From positions 1 to 55,909 of IMG/VR virus record IMGVR_UViG_3300030106_002604: a DNA stretch of 55,909 nucleotides. The stretch is one strand, 5' to 3'. The stretch is from a virus. The translations under genes and the position numbers were made by a program. The notes under the pieces are model-generated. The model searched no databases, was not told the DNA's origin, and saw only the letters and a list, made by a program, of their open reading frames with translations. This document shows positions 22,217 to 29,676 of this stretch, piece by piece (position 1 is the stretch's first letter; the number at the start of each line of letters is the position of its first letter).

Positions 22217-22653
22217 TGGCAAAAGTAAATTTTGATATATCTAAAAAACTAGACATCACTTGTAGAAAAGGTGATTCATTTAGCTTAGAACTTACGTTGA
22301 AAGACTCAAGTGGAAATCTTTTAAATTTACATGGAGACACATTTCACTTTCTTGTAACGGGAACAAATCCACCTTCATTTCCAATAGCAACTGAAGGCCT
22401 TCAGCCGAGCCCTGTTGCGCAGGCAACGATAGCACAAGCTTTAACAGATGATGAAAGCACAACAGCAGATACAGCCACAGGTAAAGTAAAATTTGAACTA
22501 ACGGCAGCACAAATGAAATTTATTCAAGCTGGTTCTTATCAATATGATATTCAGCATGTTGATTCTAGTGATCTTGTTAATGGAGAAGCAAATGCTAGAA
22601 CAATACTTACAGGTAAGTTTATAATTAATAAAGATAGCAGCATACTTGCATAA
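22216..22653 (+). CDS. Beta-sandwich accessory virion protein candidate
   Basis: A 145-residue protein with CRKGDSFSLELTLKDSSGN, then TGKVKFELTAAQMKFI and YQYDIQHVDSS. This is the layout of small Ig-like or jelly-roll modules in phage tail and baseplate proteins (resembling BppU/DUF2479 N-terminal modules). I infer a tail or head accessory role. It is coupled to the portal gene by TAATG. Confidence 0.6.
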   Translation: MAKVNFDISKKLDITCRKGDSFSLELTLKDSSGNLLNLHGDTFHFLVTGTNPPSFPIATEGLQPSPVAQATIAQALTDDESTTADTATGKVKFELTAAQMKFIQAGSYQYDIQHVDSSDLVNGEANARTILTGKFIINKDSSILA

Positions 22654-22655
22654 CA

Positions 22656-22814
22656 ATGTCTACAACGATAACAATAAGCAATAGCAGTTTATCTGTAACC
22701 AAACCATCTGCTATATTATCAAAAGCAACAGCTCCTTCTGCTAATGTTGCTACATCAACAGCTCCTTCTAAAATTAATGTAGAGGTTACTCTTAATTCAA
22801 AATCTTTAACATGA
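22656..22814 (+). CDS. Small Ser/Thr-rich protein (52 aa)
   Basis: ATG 22656-22658 to TGA 22812-22814. It starts MSTTITISNSSLSVTKPSA and stays Ser/Thr/Ala-rich, ending NSKSLT. The stop overlaps the next gene's ATG (ATGA). Low complexity suggests a short beta or fibre-like structural peptide. Function unknown. Confidence 0.5.
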   Translation: MSTTITISNSSLSVTKPSAILSKATAPSANVATSTAPSKINVEVTLNSKSLT

Positions 22815-25288
22815 GATACGTATTATTATTTATATTTTTTTTACCATCTCTTCTCGTTGCTCAACCTAGTTTTGATAGCATACCTCCTATTGAATGTGGA
22901 GTTCAAGGGCTTCAAGGTCAAATAGATTGTTTTCCTTTTGCTCCAAACCAAGGACAGCTTCAAGTTATGTGGGAACCTGTTTCTCCAAACTGCGAGCCAA
23001 TAGGATTTTATAGGGGTGACGATTTAGACAACTTACAGTTTGTACCATATGGTCAGTGGTTTTTCAATAGTTTTTATGGAGGAGTCCCATCTTCACCTGT
23101 ATCTAATGATGAGTATTATTTTATAATAGAATCTCCTAACGGCATTATGGATACTTTAATTTTAGAAAATCCTAACTGCGGTATAGGCTGTCTAGATTCC
23201 TTAGCTACAAACTACAATCCTTTTGCTGGTATAGAAAGTGAGTTTGGAGAGTCTTGTCAATACGGTGAAGTATCAGAGTGCGGAGATCTATTTACACAAA
23301 AAGTATATGTAAGCATTACAGCAGATACATATTCTCAGTGGGAGACAAGCTGGGAGATAGTTACAACAGATAGTATACCAATAGTATTAGCTAGTGAGGA
23401 AGTAGGTTTTTACCAGACAGAGGGGCTTACTGTAACGACAGAATATTGCATACCGCTTGGAGTAGAGTTTACCTTTAATATATATGATACGTTTGGAGAT
23501 GGACTCGCAGGATCTACAACAGGGGGATTTACTGATGGAGATGTTTTAGTTTACACAGAGTGTGGTAACACAATATACAGCATATTGCCATTTGAAGGTC
23601 AGAATCCTGACTACGGATATGAAGCTATCAGTCAACCTAACCTGCTAAACCCATGTCCGCCAGACAATCCGCCATTTGGTTGTTTAGATCCAGACTACTT
23701 AGAGTTTAACTCTCTTGCTACAAACAGTGATTCTAGCTTATGTGTAACTCCTGCAGTCGCTGGATGTCTTAATGAGAACGCATTTAACTACGATCCAGAA
23801 GCAAACATCATGGACTACATCCCTGAGTGTGAATACACGCTTATGCTGTTTGACGGAGGTGGTGACGGATGGGACGGGTCTTACCTAGGTGTTGTTCAGG
23901 ATGGCGAGCCTATTGGTGCATTTACATGCACAGAGGAGCAAGCCTTCTATAATATAACAGTAAGTTCTCAAACACATGTAGAGTTTAAGTTTTACGAAGT
24001 GGAGTTTGGTAGTTTCTTTGGGGAGGGAGGTACAAGCACTGATGTATCACAGTGTGGATTTAAACTAATAAGCCCTAATGGTAATATAGTCTTTGAAAAG
24101 GGAACTAATCCATGGCTGGACCCAATAGATCCTGACGAGCTATACACCCCTTACTTAAGATGTGGCAACTACTGCGAGCCTTACATATACGGATGTACAG
24201 ACGAAGCCGCACAGAACTATGACTCTACTGTTAATACAGAGGATGGTAGTTGTTACTATCAAGCTGGCTGTGCACAAGCTGGTTACTTAGAGTATTACAC
24301 TCAGGGTTATGAAGCTGACTATGATGACGGTAGCTGTGAAACAATAGCTGTTTTTGGCTGTATGGATGAGGATGCCTTTAACTACAACGAAGAAGCAAAT
24401 GTTGACAACGAGGGTTGTGTGCCTGTGGTGCTAGGGTGTATGAATCCTTTAGCATATAATTACCTACCATCTGCTAATGTAGATGATGATAGCTGTATAC
24501 CTTATATATACGGATGTATGGACCCAGCCGCTTACAATTATGATGAGAGTGCAAATATAGATGACGGAGAGTGTGAACCATTTGTATATGGGTGCACTGA
24601 CAATACTATGTTTAATTATAATCCTGCTGCAAATGCCGAATACGACCCTTCTAATTGTGAGCCTTACGTCTATGGTTGCACTGACCCTAGCATGCTTAAC
24701 TATAACTCATCCGCTAACACAGAAGATTTTAGCTGTATTCCTTATATCTATGGTTGCACTGATCCTGATGCCCTTAATTATGATGAACTGGCTAATACAG
24801 ACAACGGCTCGTGTATTGAAGTTTTAATTGATTGTATGGACCCTAATGCATTTAATTACAATGAATTAGCTAACACCTCTGATGAGGAATCTTGTTTGTA
24901 TGATGCAGGCTGTATTACTGGCGCTGGAGAACCATACTGGTTAAACGATGGTTGTTATGCTTGGATTATAGACATCGACCCGTACTGCTGTGAGGTTGCA
25001 TGGGATGAAACGTGCGTAGATCTTTACTCATACTGCGAGCAAGGGTGGCCGCAGGGAGTACTAGAAACAACAAGAGATATAAATGTATATCCTAACCCTG
25101 CAAGTATGATATTAAATGTGCAGGCCCCCGTAGGAGCTGTTACAAGCTTATATAACGCATTTGGTCAGCTTGTAGTGGTTGGGACTATAAATAACATAAT
25201 AGATCTCTCACAGCTTTCTAACGGCGTGTACGAGGTTGTAATACAATATAACGGAATAATTATTAATAAGAAAATTATAAAATCATGA
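22811..25288 (+). CDS. T9SS-sorted surface protein with GCxDPxAxNY repeats
   Basis: An 825-residue protein with three clear parts. First, a signal peptide (MRYVLLFIFFLPSLLVAQ). Second, a Cys-rich body with two GDGW/GDGL modules (IYDTFGDGLAG at about 225; LFDGGGDGWDG at about 350) and about eight repeats of the form GCxDPxAxNYxxxAxxDDGSC (about 475-700), known from flavobacterial secreted proteins. Third, a C-terminal type A sorting domain (about 755-825: NVYPNPAS, LYNAFGQLV, LSNGVYEVVI, KKIIKS), the export and anchoring signal of the type IX secretion system. If expressed it should be exported to the host surface. It sits inside the virion-gene operon, so adhesion, superinfection exclusion or virion decoration are all possible. 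Confidence 0.85.
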   Translation: MRYVLLFIFFLPSLLVAQPSFDSIPPIECGVQGLQGQIDCFPFAPNQGQLQVMWEPVSPNCEPIGFYRGDDLDNLQFVPYGQWFFNSFYGGVPSSPVSNDEYYFIIESPNGIMDTLILENPNCGIGCLDSLATNYNPFAGIESEFGESCQYGEVSECGDLFTQKVYVSITADTYSQWETSWEIVTTDSIPIVLASEEVGFYQTEGLTVTTEYCIPLGVEFTFNIYDTFGDGLAGSTTGGFTDGDVLVYTECGNTIYSILPFEGQNPDYGYEAISQPNLLNPCPPDNPPFGCLDPDYLEFNSLATNSDSSLCVTPAVAGCLNENAFNYDPEANIMDYIPECEYTLMLFDGGGDGWDGSYLGVVQDGEPIGAFTCTEEQAFYNITVSSQTHVEFKFYEVEFGSFFGEGGTSTDVSQCGFKLISPNGNIVFEKGTNPWLDPIDPDELYTPYLRCGNYCEPYIYGCTDEAAQNYDSTVNTEDGSCYYQAGCAQAGYLEYYTQGYEADYDDGSCETIAVFGCMDEDAFNYNEEANVDNEGCVPVVLGCMNPLAYNYLPSANVDDDSCIPYIYGCMDPAAYNYDESANIDDGECEPFVYGCTDNTMFNYNPAANAEYDPSNCEPYVYGCTDPSMLNYNSSANTEDFSCIPYIYGCTDPDALNYDELANTDNGSCIEVLIDCMDPNAFNYNELANTSDEESCLYDAGCITGAGEPYWLNDGCYAWIIDIDPYCCEVAWDETCVDLYSYCEQGWPQGVLETTRDINVYPNPASMILNVQAPVGAVTSLYNAFGQLVVVGTINNIIDLSQLSNGVYEVVIQYNGIIINKKIIKS

Positions 25289-25473
25289 AAGTAAATTGGA
25301 TTAACAGTTGGAACTCTTATAATAAAAAAGAGAAGTATGAGTTAAACTTTAGATTAGGTACAGTAAGTGTGCTTGAAATTTCGTTTTGCCCATGTCCAGC
25401 ATGTAGTAAAAAAAAGAAAGGTGCGTGCCCAAGATTTAGGTTTATGATACTCAACTTTGGATTTGAATTCTAA
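25285..25473 (+). CDS. Small Cys-cluster protein (62 aa)
   Basis: A 62-residue protein with FCPCPACSKKKKGACPRF, four Cys in a C-x-C-x2-C-x7-C arrangement that could bind zinc or form disulfides. No signal peptide. It is coupled by ATGA to the T9SS protein before it and by TAATG to the barrel gene after it. Function unknown. Confidence 0.6.
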   Translation: MKVNWINSWNSYNKKEKYELNFRLGTVSVLEISFCPCPACSKKKKGACPRFRFMILNFGFEF

Positions 25474-26546
25474 TGACACAGAAGAAAGATTTAACTGTAG
25501 TTCTCTATGCTTTCATTATGATTGTGGTCTTTATATTAGGTACATCACTTGAGGCAAAAGGACAAACATTAAAGAAGACATTTAAGTATGCTACATTCTA
25601 CACTGCATTTAGCGGCGGTAACTCTGTGGCTGACGACAACATCTATTCTGTAACGAATGGTTTACAGACTGATATTGTTGAAACTCCATTCGACTATTCT
25701 ATTACAGCTGGTGTTCGTAAGATTGCTAGGTTTGGATATGAAAACAGGGCTAATGTATTCTATGATGGTACAGAAAAGTCTTACAGCGATGCAGCAAACA
25801 TCGGTAAAGTAAAAGGCTTTGAGTTTTTGTTTGAGGCTGACTGGCGCAGACAACAAGGTAGAAACTTTTTAGATCAAGACTATTTCTTACGTTATGTAGC
25901 TAAGAACTGGATAGCCAAGGTTGAGTACCTGCAAGATGGTTTTGCTGATGTGGAATACTTTGAGGGATCTCAAAGATTTAGACTTCACGCAAATGATCGT
26001 CTTAGTTTTAACGTAGGTGTAGCTCAACGTATATCAGAGCCTTACGGTTATAATCCTCTAGAAGAGTGGGTGTTGTCAAACAACAATATACATTACACAA
26101 GCTTAGCTATACAAGAGGGATATACAGTTGATGTGCAAGCAGGAGAATACTTTCAACCAGATGGAACGCTTGTAGCAAACAGTGTTGATGTTTGGGAACA
26201 GATTGTTATACCACAAGTTATCAATGACTACGTATCTAAAAAAAGAAGTGAGTTGCCAAGCGTATGGAACTACTCTTTAGTATTAGGGTATGATTACTAC
26301 AAATACTCTAAAGATTTTTGGTTACACAGCTGGGCTAGTGTAATGCCATATCATATTAAAACTGAAGATGAGTATTCATACTTTCAGACTACCGAAGGAG
26401 GGCAATGGACTGATTATGGATTAGGTCTTATCTTTGGCTGGAGATTAAATAAAAGTCTTGGTGTATTCTTAGAAGGTAAATACAATAAGTATTGGAATCG
26501 AGAATGGCATGACTTTTCTGTCGGACTAAACTATGTAATACTGTAA
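25473..26546 (+). CDS. Outer-membrane beta-barrel candidate
   Basis: A 357-residue protein with an N-terminal signal sequence (VVLYAFIMIVVFILGTS, then EAKGQ). The rest alternates polar and aromatic residues, as in membrane strands (FYTAFSGG, GFEFLFEADWRRQQG, WIAKVEYLQDGF, YGLGLIFGWRLNKSLGVFLEGKY). It ends in FSVGLNYVIL, the hydrophobic last strand typical of BAM substrates. I infer a phage-encoded outer-membrane protein. Alternatively it is a beta-rich virion protein with a hydrophobic N terminus. It belongs to the envelope cassette following the T9SS protein. Confidence 0.65.
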   Translation: MTQKKDLTVVLYAFIMIVVFILGTSLEAKGQTLKKTFKYATFYTAFSGGNSVADDNIYSVTNGLQTDIVETPFDYSITAGVRKIARFGYENRANVFYDGTEKSYSDAANIGKVKGFEFLFEADWRRQQGRNFLDQDYFLRYVAKNWIAKVEYLQDGFADVEYFEGSQRFRLHANDRLSFNVGVAQRISEPYGYNPLEEWVLSNNNIHYTSLAIQEGYTVDVQAGEYFQPDGTLVANSVDVWEQIVIPQVINDYVSKKRSELPSVWNYSLVLGYDYYKYSKDFWLHSWASVMPYHIKTEDEYSYFQTTEGGQWTDYGLGLIFGWRLNKSLGVFLEGKYNKYWNREWHDFSVGLNYVIL

Positions 26547-26830
26547 TGGCTAAACAAATTGGAGAGGATACTAAAGTAACATTAGACCTAAAAACAATAG
26601 GGATGGGTGCGGCTGGGCTTGCAGCCTTAATAGGTATGTACTTTACTTTACAGGCTGATATAGCTTTAGCTAAAGAATTACCAGAACCAGCAGACCCAGA
26701 GATTACACGTATGGAGTTTGATATGAAGGACCAGTTAGTAAGACAGACTATTATGACTACGCAAGAAGATGTATCAGAGCTCAAAGAAGATCTTGACCGC
26801 ATCGAAGAAAAAATAGATAAACTGCAGTGA
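26546..26830 (+). CDS. Single-TM coiled-coil protein, spanin/holin-like candidate
   Basis: A 94-residue protein. One hydrophobic helix (IGMGAAGLAALIGMYFTLQ, about residues 18-36) is followed by a charged coiled coil (TTQEDVSELKEDLDRIEEKI). This layout is seen in phage spanin-like and accessory holin proteins but also in virion scaffolds. The stop overlaps the GTG start of the next gene. Confidence 0.55.
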   Translation: MAKQIGEDTKVTLDLKTIGMGAAGLAALIGMYFTLQADIALAKELPEPADPEITRMEFDMKDQLVRQTIMTTQEDVSELKEDLDRIEEKIDKLQ

Positions 26831-27165
26831 AGAATTTAATCTACATATGTTTGTTCGCATTTATATCTCTTGGTATGAATATACCAGATTTGGGGGTATG
26901 TGTTGTTGAGTTTAACGCAAGCTTTAACTCTGCTAATAGTGTAGATTGGATTGACAAGTTGACCGACTGTGAAGGCAAGAGAGTAGACATAGCTGCTGAG
27001 CCAGCACTACAAAAAGAACATAAGATTGTTGTAGTTCCAACAGTCATTGTATTTAATGATGGGGAGGAGGTAGAAAGATTCCAAGCTAATATTATGATGG
27101 AACTTGAAGCTACACAAGATGAAGTTCAAGAAGCTGTCGATGAAATTATAATGAGTGATTTCTGA
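26827..27165 (+). CDS. Thioredoxin-fold protein lacking the CxxC motif
   Basis: A 112-residue protein with GTG start overlapping the previous stop (GTGA) and a signal-like N terminus (MKNLIYICLFAFISLGMN). VCVVEFNASFNSANSVDW aligns with the thioredoxin segment that normally holds WCGPC, but the Cys pair is missing. The conserved cis-proline segment VVPTVIVFNDGEEV is present. I infer a redox-inactive thioredoxin fold in the periplasm, perhaps a protein-binding adaptor. Two other Cys (in GVCVV and DCEGK) are not arranged as CxxC. Confidence 0.65.
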   Translation: MKNLIYICLFAFISLGMNIPDLGVCVVEFNASFNSANSVDWIDKLTDCEGKRVDIAAEPALQKEHKIVVVPTVIVFNDGEEVERFQANIMMELEATQDEVQEAVDEIIMSDF

Positions 27166-27473
27166 TGGCAAAGAAGAAAGATCCAAGATTAGCAAGAGCA
27201 GGAGTAAGCGGCTACAACAGAGCTAAGCGTACTCCTAATCATCCTACTAAGTCTCATGTTGTTGTGGCTAAAGAGGGAGATAAAATTAAACTAATAAGGT
27301 TTGGACAACAGGGTAAAAAAGTGGGTCAGCTAAAAGGAACTGCAGGAAAAGCAAAGTCTGGTGAGTCTGCAAGAATGAAAGCTAAACGCAAATCATTTAA
27401 AGCAAGGCATCGTAAAAATATAGCAAGAGGTAAAATGTCTGCTGCATGGTGGGCAAATAAAGTAAAGTGGTAA
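27165..27473 (+). CDS. Conserved basic phage protein (DUF6321-like)
   Basis: A 102-residue, very basic protein. The C-terminal half (ESARMKAKRKSFKARHRKN, then RGKMSAAWWANKVKW) matches a motif widespread in small phage proteins (DUF6321-like, KGKMSAAYWANKVKW type). The N-terminal half (KDPRLARAGVSGYNRAKRTP) recurs in the same group. Possibly a DNA-associated virion protein; function not established. Confidence 0.7.
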   Translation: MAKKKDPRLARAGVSGYNRAKRTPNHPTKSHVVVAKEGDKIKLIRFGQQGKKVGQLKGTAGKAKSGESARMKAKRKSFKARHRKNIARGKMSAAWWANKVKW

Positions 27474-27682
27474 TGAAGGTATCTAAGTTTAAAAAGGGTG
27501 GTAAAAATGTAAAAAGCGGAAACTTTTCTGTTCTTAATAAATCTATGTCTATAGACCCGCCTAAAGGTTTTCACTGGATGGAAGAGTCTGGAAGATACTA
27601 CCTTATGAAAGGAGACTATCAACCACACGCAGGGGCTGTGGCAAAGGCTAAATTTAAAATGGCAGATCACCCAAAGAAATAA
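27473..27682 (+). CDS. KGGK-motif small basic protein (69 aa)
   Basis: Starts MKVSKFKKGGKNVKSGN, with later SIDPPKGFHWMEESGRYYLM and a basic tail. ATG 27473 overlaps the previous stop (TAATG); an upstream GTG would add two residues and is unlikely. The N terminus is almost the same as that of the protein at 28210. Function unknown. Confidence 0.6.
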   Translation: MKVSKFKKGGKNVKSGNFSVLNKSMSIDPPKGFHWMEESGRYYLMKGDYQPHAGAVAKAKFKMADHPKK

Positions 27683-27951
27683 TGGCTAAGTCACCAGCGC
27701 AACAAGCAGCAATAGCTATCGCTATGAAGAAAGCAGGCAAGAAACCTAAGTCTGCTAAGAAGGGTATGAAGTTCCCTAGCAAGTATACTGCAGGTAGCTC
27801 TAATGTTGGCAAGAGAAAAAAACTTATGACTGAAATAAGCAACATATATAAAAAGTATAGAGGCACTAAAGCGAAAAGAAAATCAAAAGGTTTTCCTCCA
27901 GCTGTTGCAGCTAGACTAAAACAGCTTATGAAGCAAAGAGATAAAATATAA
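27682..27951 (+). CDS. Small basic protein with SPAQQAAIAIAMK motif (89 aa)
   Basis: An 89-residue, strongly basic protein starting MAKSPAQQAAIAIAMKKAGK, a motif common in small basic phage proteins. The C-terminal part (FPPAVAARLKQLMKQRDK) is helical. Coupled by TAATG to the preceding gene. It may bind DNA or the capsid lumen (inference). Confidence 0.6.
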   Translation: MAKSPAQQAAIAIAMKKAGKKPKSAKKGMKFPSKYTAGSSNVGKRKKLMTEISNIYKKYRGTKAKRKSKGFPPAVAARLKQLMKQRDKI

Positions 27952-27970
27952 ACTTTTTAAAACAATAACT

Positions 27971-28210
27971 ATGGACCACGGAAAAAAGAAAATGATGCAT
28001 GGCGGAAAGCACATGTATGGCGGTAAGATGAAAGTAAAGAAAATGATGAAAGGCGGTAAGATGATGGGCGCTGGATTACTAATGAAAAAAGATAAGCCTA
28101 TGTTTATGGCAGGAGGCAAAGTCTTTAAAGATGGAGGTAAGCTTATGGAAGCTTTACTTAAAAACCCAGAGCAAAGAGCTAGAGCGAAAAGAATACTTGG
28201 AATGAAATAA
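27971..28210 (+). CDS. Met/Gly/Lys-rich protein with multiple GGK motifs (79 aa)
   Basis: A 79-residue protein with seven GGK units in succession (MMHGGKHMYGGKM, MMKGGKM, FMAGGKVFKDGGKLM). It is highly basic and Met-rich. The repeats resemble those at the N terminus of the protein at 11811. The C terminus is a short helical basic segment. Function unknown. Confidence 0.6.
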   Translation: MDHGKKKMMHGGKHMYGGKMKVKKMMKGGKMMGAGLLMKKDKPMFMAGGKVFKDGGKLMEALLKNPEQRARAKRILGMK

Positions 28211-28431
28211 TGAAAGTCAAAAAGTTTAAAAAGGGCGGCAAAAAAGGCGGAGGAATGTCTGGCCTTGATGCCGCTCAAAAACAAGTATACAAGCGTGGCC
28301 TTGCTGCTTACATGAGTTCTGGAAACAGACCTAAAGTATCTCAGCATGCTTGGGCTATGGCTCGTGTGAAAAGTGACTTTGGTAGAAAGGAAGCTGCTAA
28401 GATCAGAGCTGGAAAAGGTAAAAAGAAATAA
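28210..28431 (+). CDS. KGGK-motif small basic protein (73 aa)
   Basis: A 73-residue protein starting MKVKKFKKGGKKGGGMSG, followed by a helical domain with GNRPKVSQHAWAMARVKSDF, a segment seen in small phage proteins of unknown function, and a Lys-rich tail. It ends the run of basic genes; the next gene has its own promoter box. Confidence 0.6.
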   Translation: MKVKKFKKGGKKGGGMSGLDAAQKQVYKRGLAAYMSSGNRPKVSQHAWAMARVKSDFGRKEAAKIRAGKGKKK

Positions 28432-28435
28432 TTCT

Positions 28436-28443
28436 TATATTTG
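28436..28443 (+). promoter_or_regulatory. Late promoter box
   Basis: TATATTTG five bases after the stop of the preceding gene and 18 bases before ATG 28462. It probably starts a transcript for the beta-rich proteins, scaffold and capsid genes. Confidence 0.5.
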
Positions 28444-28461
28444 CAGAAATAACTATAAATC

Positions 28462-28860
28462 ATGGCAACAACAACCGCAACATTAACTTTATCTAGTGCT
28501 GATTTAACAGGAGATGCTTTAGCATTAACTACAACAGCGACGCTAACAAAGGCTGGAACAGTTACTGGACTCGATCAGTTTACTGGTGTAGCTAGACAAA
28601 CATTTACTCAAAACACTATTCTTACTCTAATTGATAAAACTTTGTATGATGCTGATGGAGCTCACAAAGTTTACATTAGAAACACAAGCACAACTCCAAG
28701 TGAGAATATTATTGTAACGATAGAATCTCAAGCTTTAGGAAGGCTTTATGCTGGTGACTGGGTGTTACTACCTTTCAATGGTGAGCAGGATATTAAAATT
28801 ACTCCAAGCGTAAGCACAGCGATGACTATTGAGTACGCTGTAATTTATCAGCAAGTATAA
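28462..28860 (+). CDS. Small beta-rich virion protein candidate (132 aa)
   Basis: A 132-residue Thr-rich protein with repeated strands (MATTTATLTLSSADLTGDAL) and a final EYAVIYQQV strand. It resembles the products of 11370 and 28860 in N terminus, length and composition. Probably a head decoration or tail accessory protein. Coupled by TAATG to the next gene. Confidence 0.6.
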   Translation: MATTTATLTLSSADLTGDALALTTTATLTKAGTVTGLDQFTGVARQTFTQNTILTLIDKTLYDADGAHKVYIRNTSTTPSENIIVTIESQALGRLYAGDWVLLPFNGEQDIKITPSVSTAMTIEYAVIYQQV

Positions 28861-29267
28861 TGGCTACACTCACTGTTGGTTTAAATATAAACTCTCTTGA
28901 TGTATTAAGCACTACGCTTGACTTGTCTTTACAGAAAAGCATAACTGTAGATAGCGGAAACATTATAAGAGCTAAAGTAAAAGGTACAGCAAAGGACACT
29001 AATGACCTAGCTGTATACATAGAAAATCAATGCAGTGAAAGAGCTTATCTTTATCTCAAAAACTTATCTGAAGATTTAGAAGACTACATTTATATACATA
29101 ACGATACTGACACTGGAGAAGTTGCCAAAGTAGGTGGGGGTGAATTTTTATTCCTACCTTTAAATCCAACTAAGAAGTATGAAGCTTATGGAACAAAAGT
29201 TGATCAGCTTATAGAGTATGCTGTATTTGGAAATGATGATTCTACTAATCAATACGGAGGGTCTTAA
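28860..29267 (+). CDS. Small beta-rich virion protein candidate (135 aa)
   Basis: A 135-residue protein (MATLTVGLNINSLDVLSTTL...; IEYAVFGND near the end). The N- and C-terminal strands match those of the preceding protein, so the two look like diverged duplicates. Structural role inferred from position just upstream of scaffold and capsid genes. Confidence 0.6.
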   Translation: MATLTVGLNINSLDVLSTTLDLSLQKSITVDSGNIIRAKVKGTAKDTNDLAVYIENQCSERAYLYLKNLSEDLEDYIYIHNDTDTGEVAKVGGGEFLFLPLNPTKKYEAYGTKVDQLIEYAVFGNDDSTNQYGGS

Positions 29268-29277
29268 TAAATAAAAC

Positions 29278-29655
29278 ATGAACTTACACAATCAATTACC
29301 AAGTAATATATATGTTATTAGTGCAACAACTACTGACGTAAGTGCTACTCCTATAAGAGGAAAGTTTTTTGCAATTAACTGCACGGTGGCTGGAACTGTT
29401 AAAGTAAAGGGTGGTGGTGTATTTCAATATGTAGACGTAAGTGATGCAACTGACGTTCATACAAACTTTATTGATGCAGACACTGGATTAGCTTACACTG
29501 CAGATAGCGACATGAATAGTGACGGTGATGGTTTTTTTCAGACTGTAAGTGGTACTGAAGTTGACCTACCTATGATTGCTGGTCAAACTATATACGGAAG
29601 ATTCGATAGCCTAAAGAGTGATGGAACATTCACTGGCTTTGCGTATGCTGGATAA
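29278..29655 (+). CDS. Small beta-rich virion protein candidate (125 aa)
   Basis: A 125-residue protein, Thr/Asp/Gly-rich (NIYVISATTTDVSATPI, then VEVDLPMIAGQTIYGRF-like end). The layout is similar to phage capsid decoration proteins. No catalytic motif. Confidence 0.55.
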   Translation: MNLHNQLPSNIYVISATTTDVSATPIRGKFFAINCTVAGTVKVKGGGVFQYVDVSDATDVHTNFIDADTGLAYTADSDMNSDGDGFFQTVSGTEVDLPMIAGQTIYGRFDSLKSDGTFTGFAYAG

Positions 29656-29676
29656 TAAAATAATAATTAAAATATA

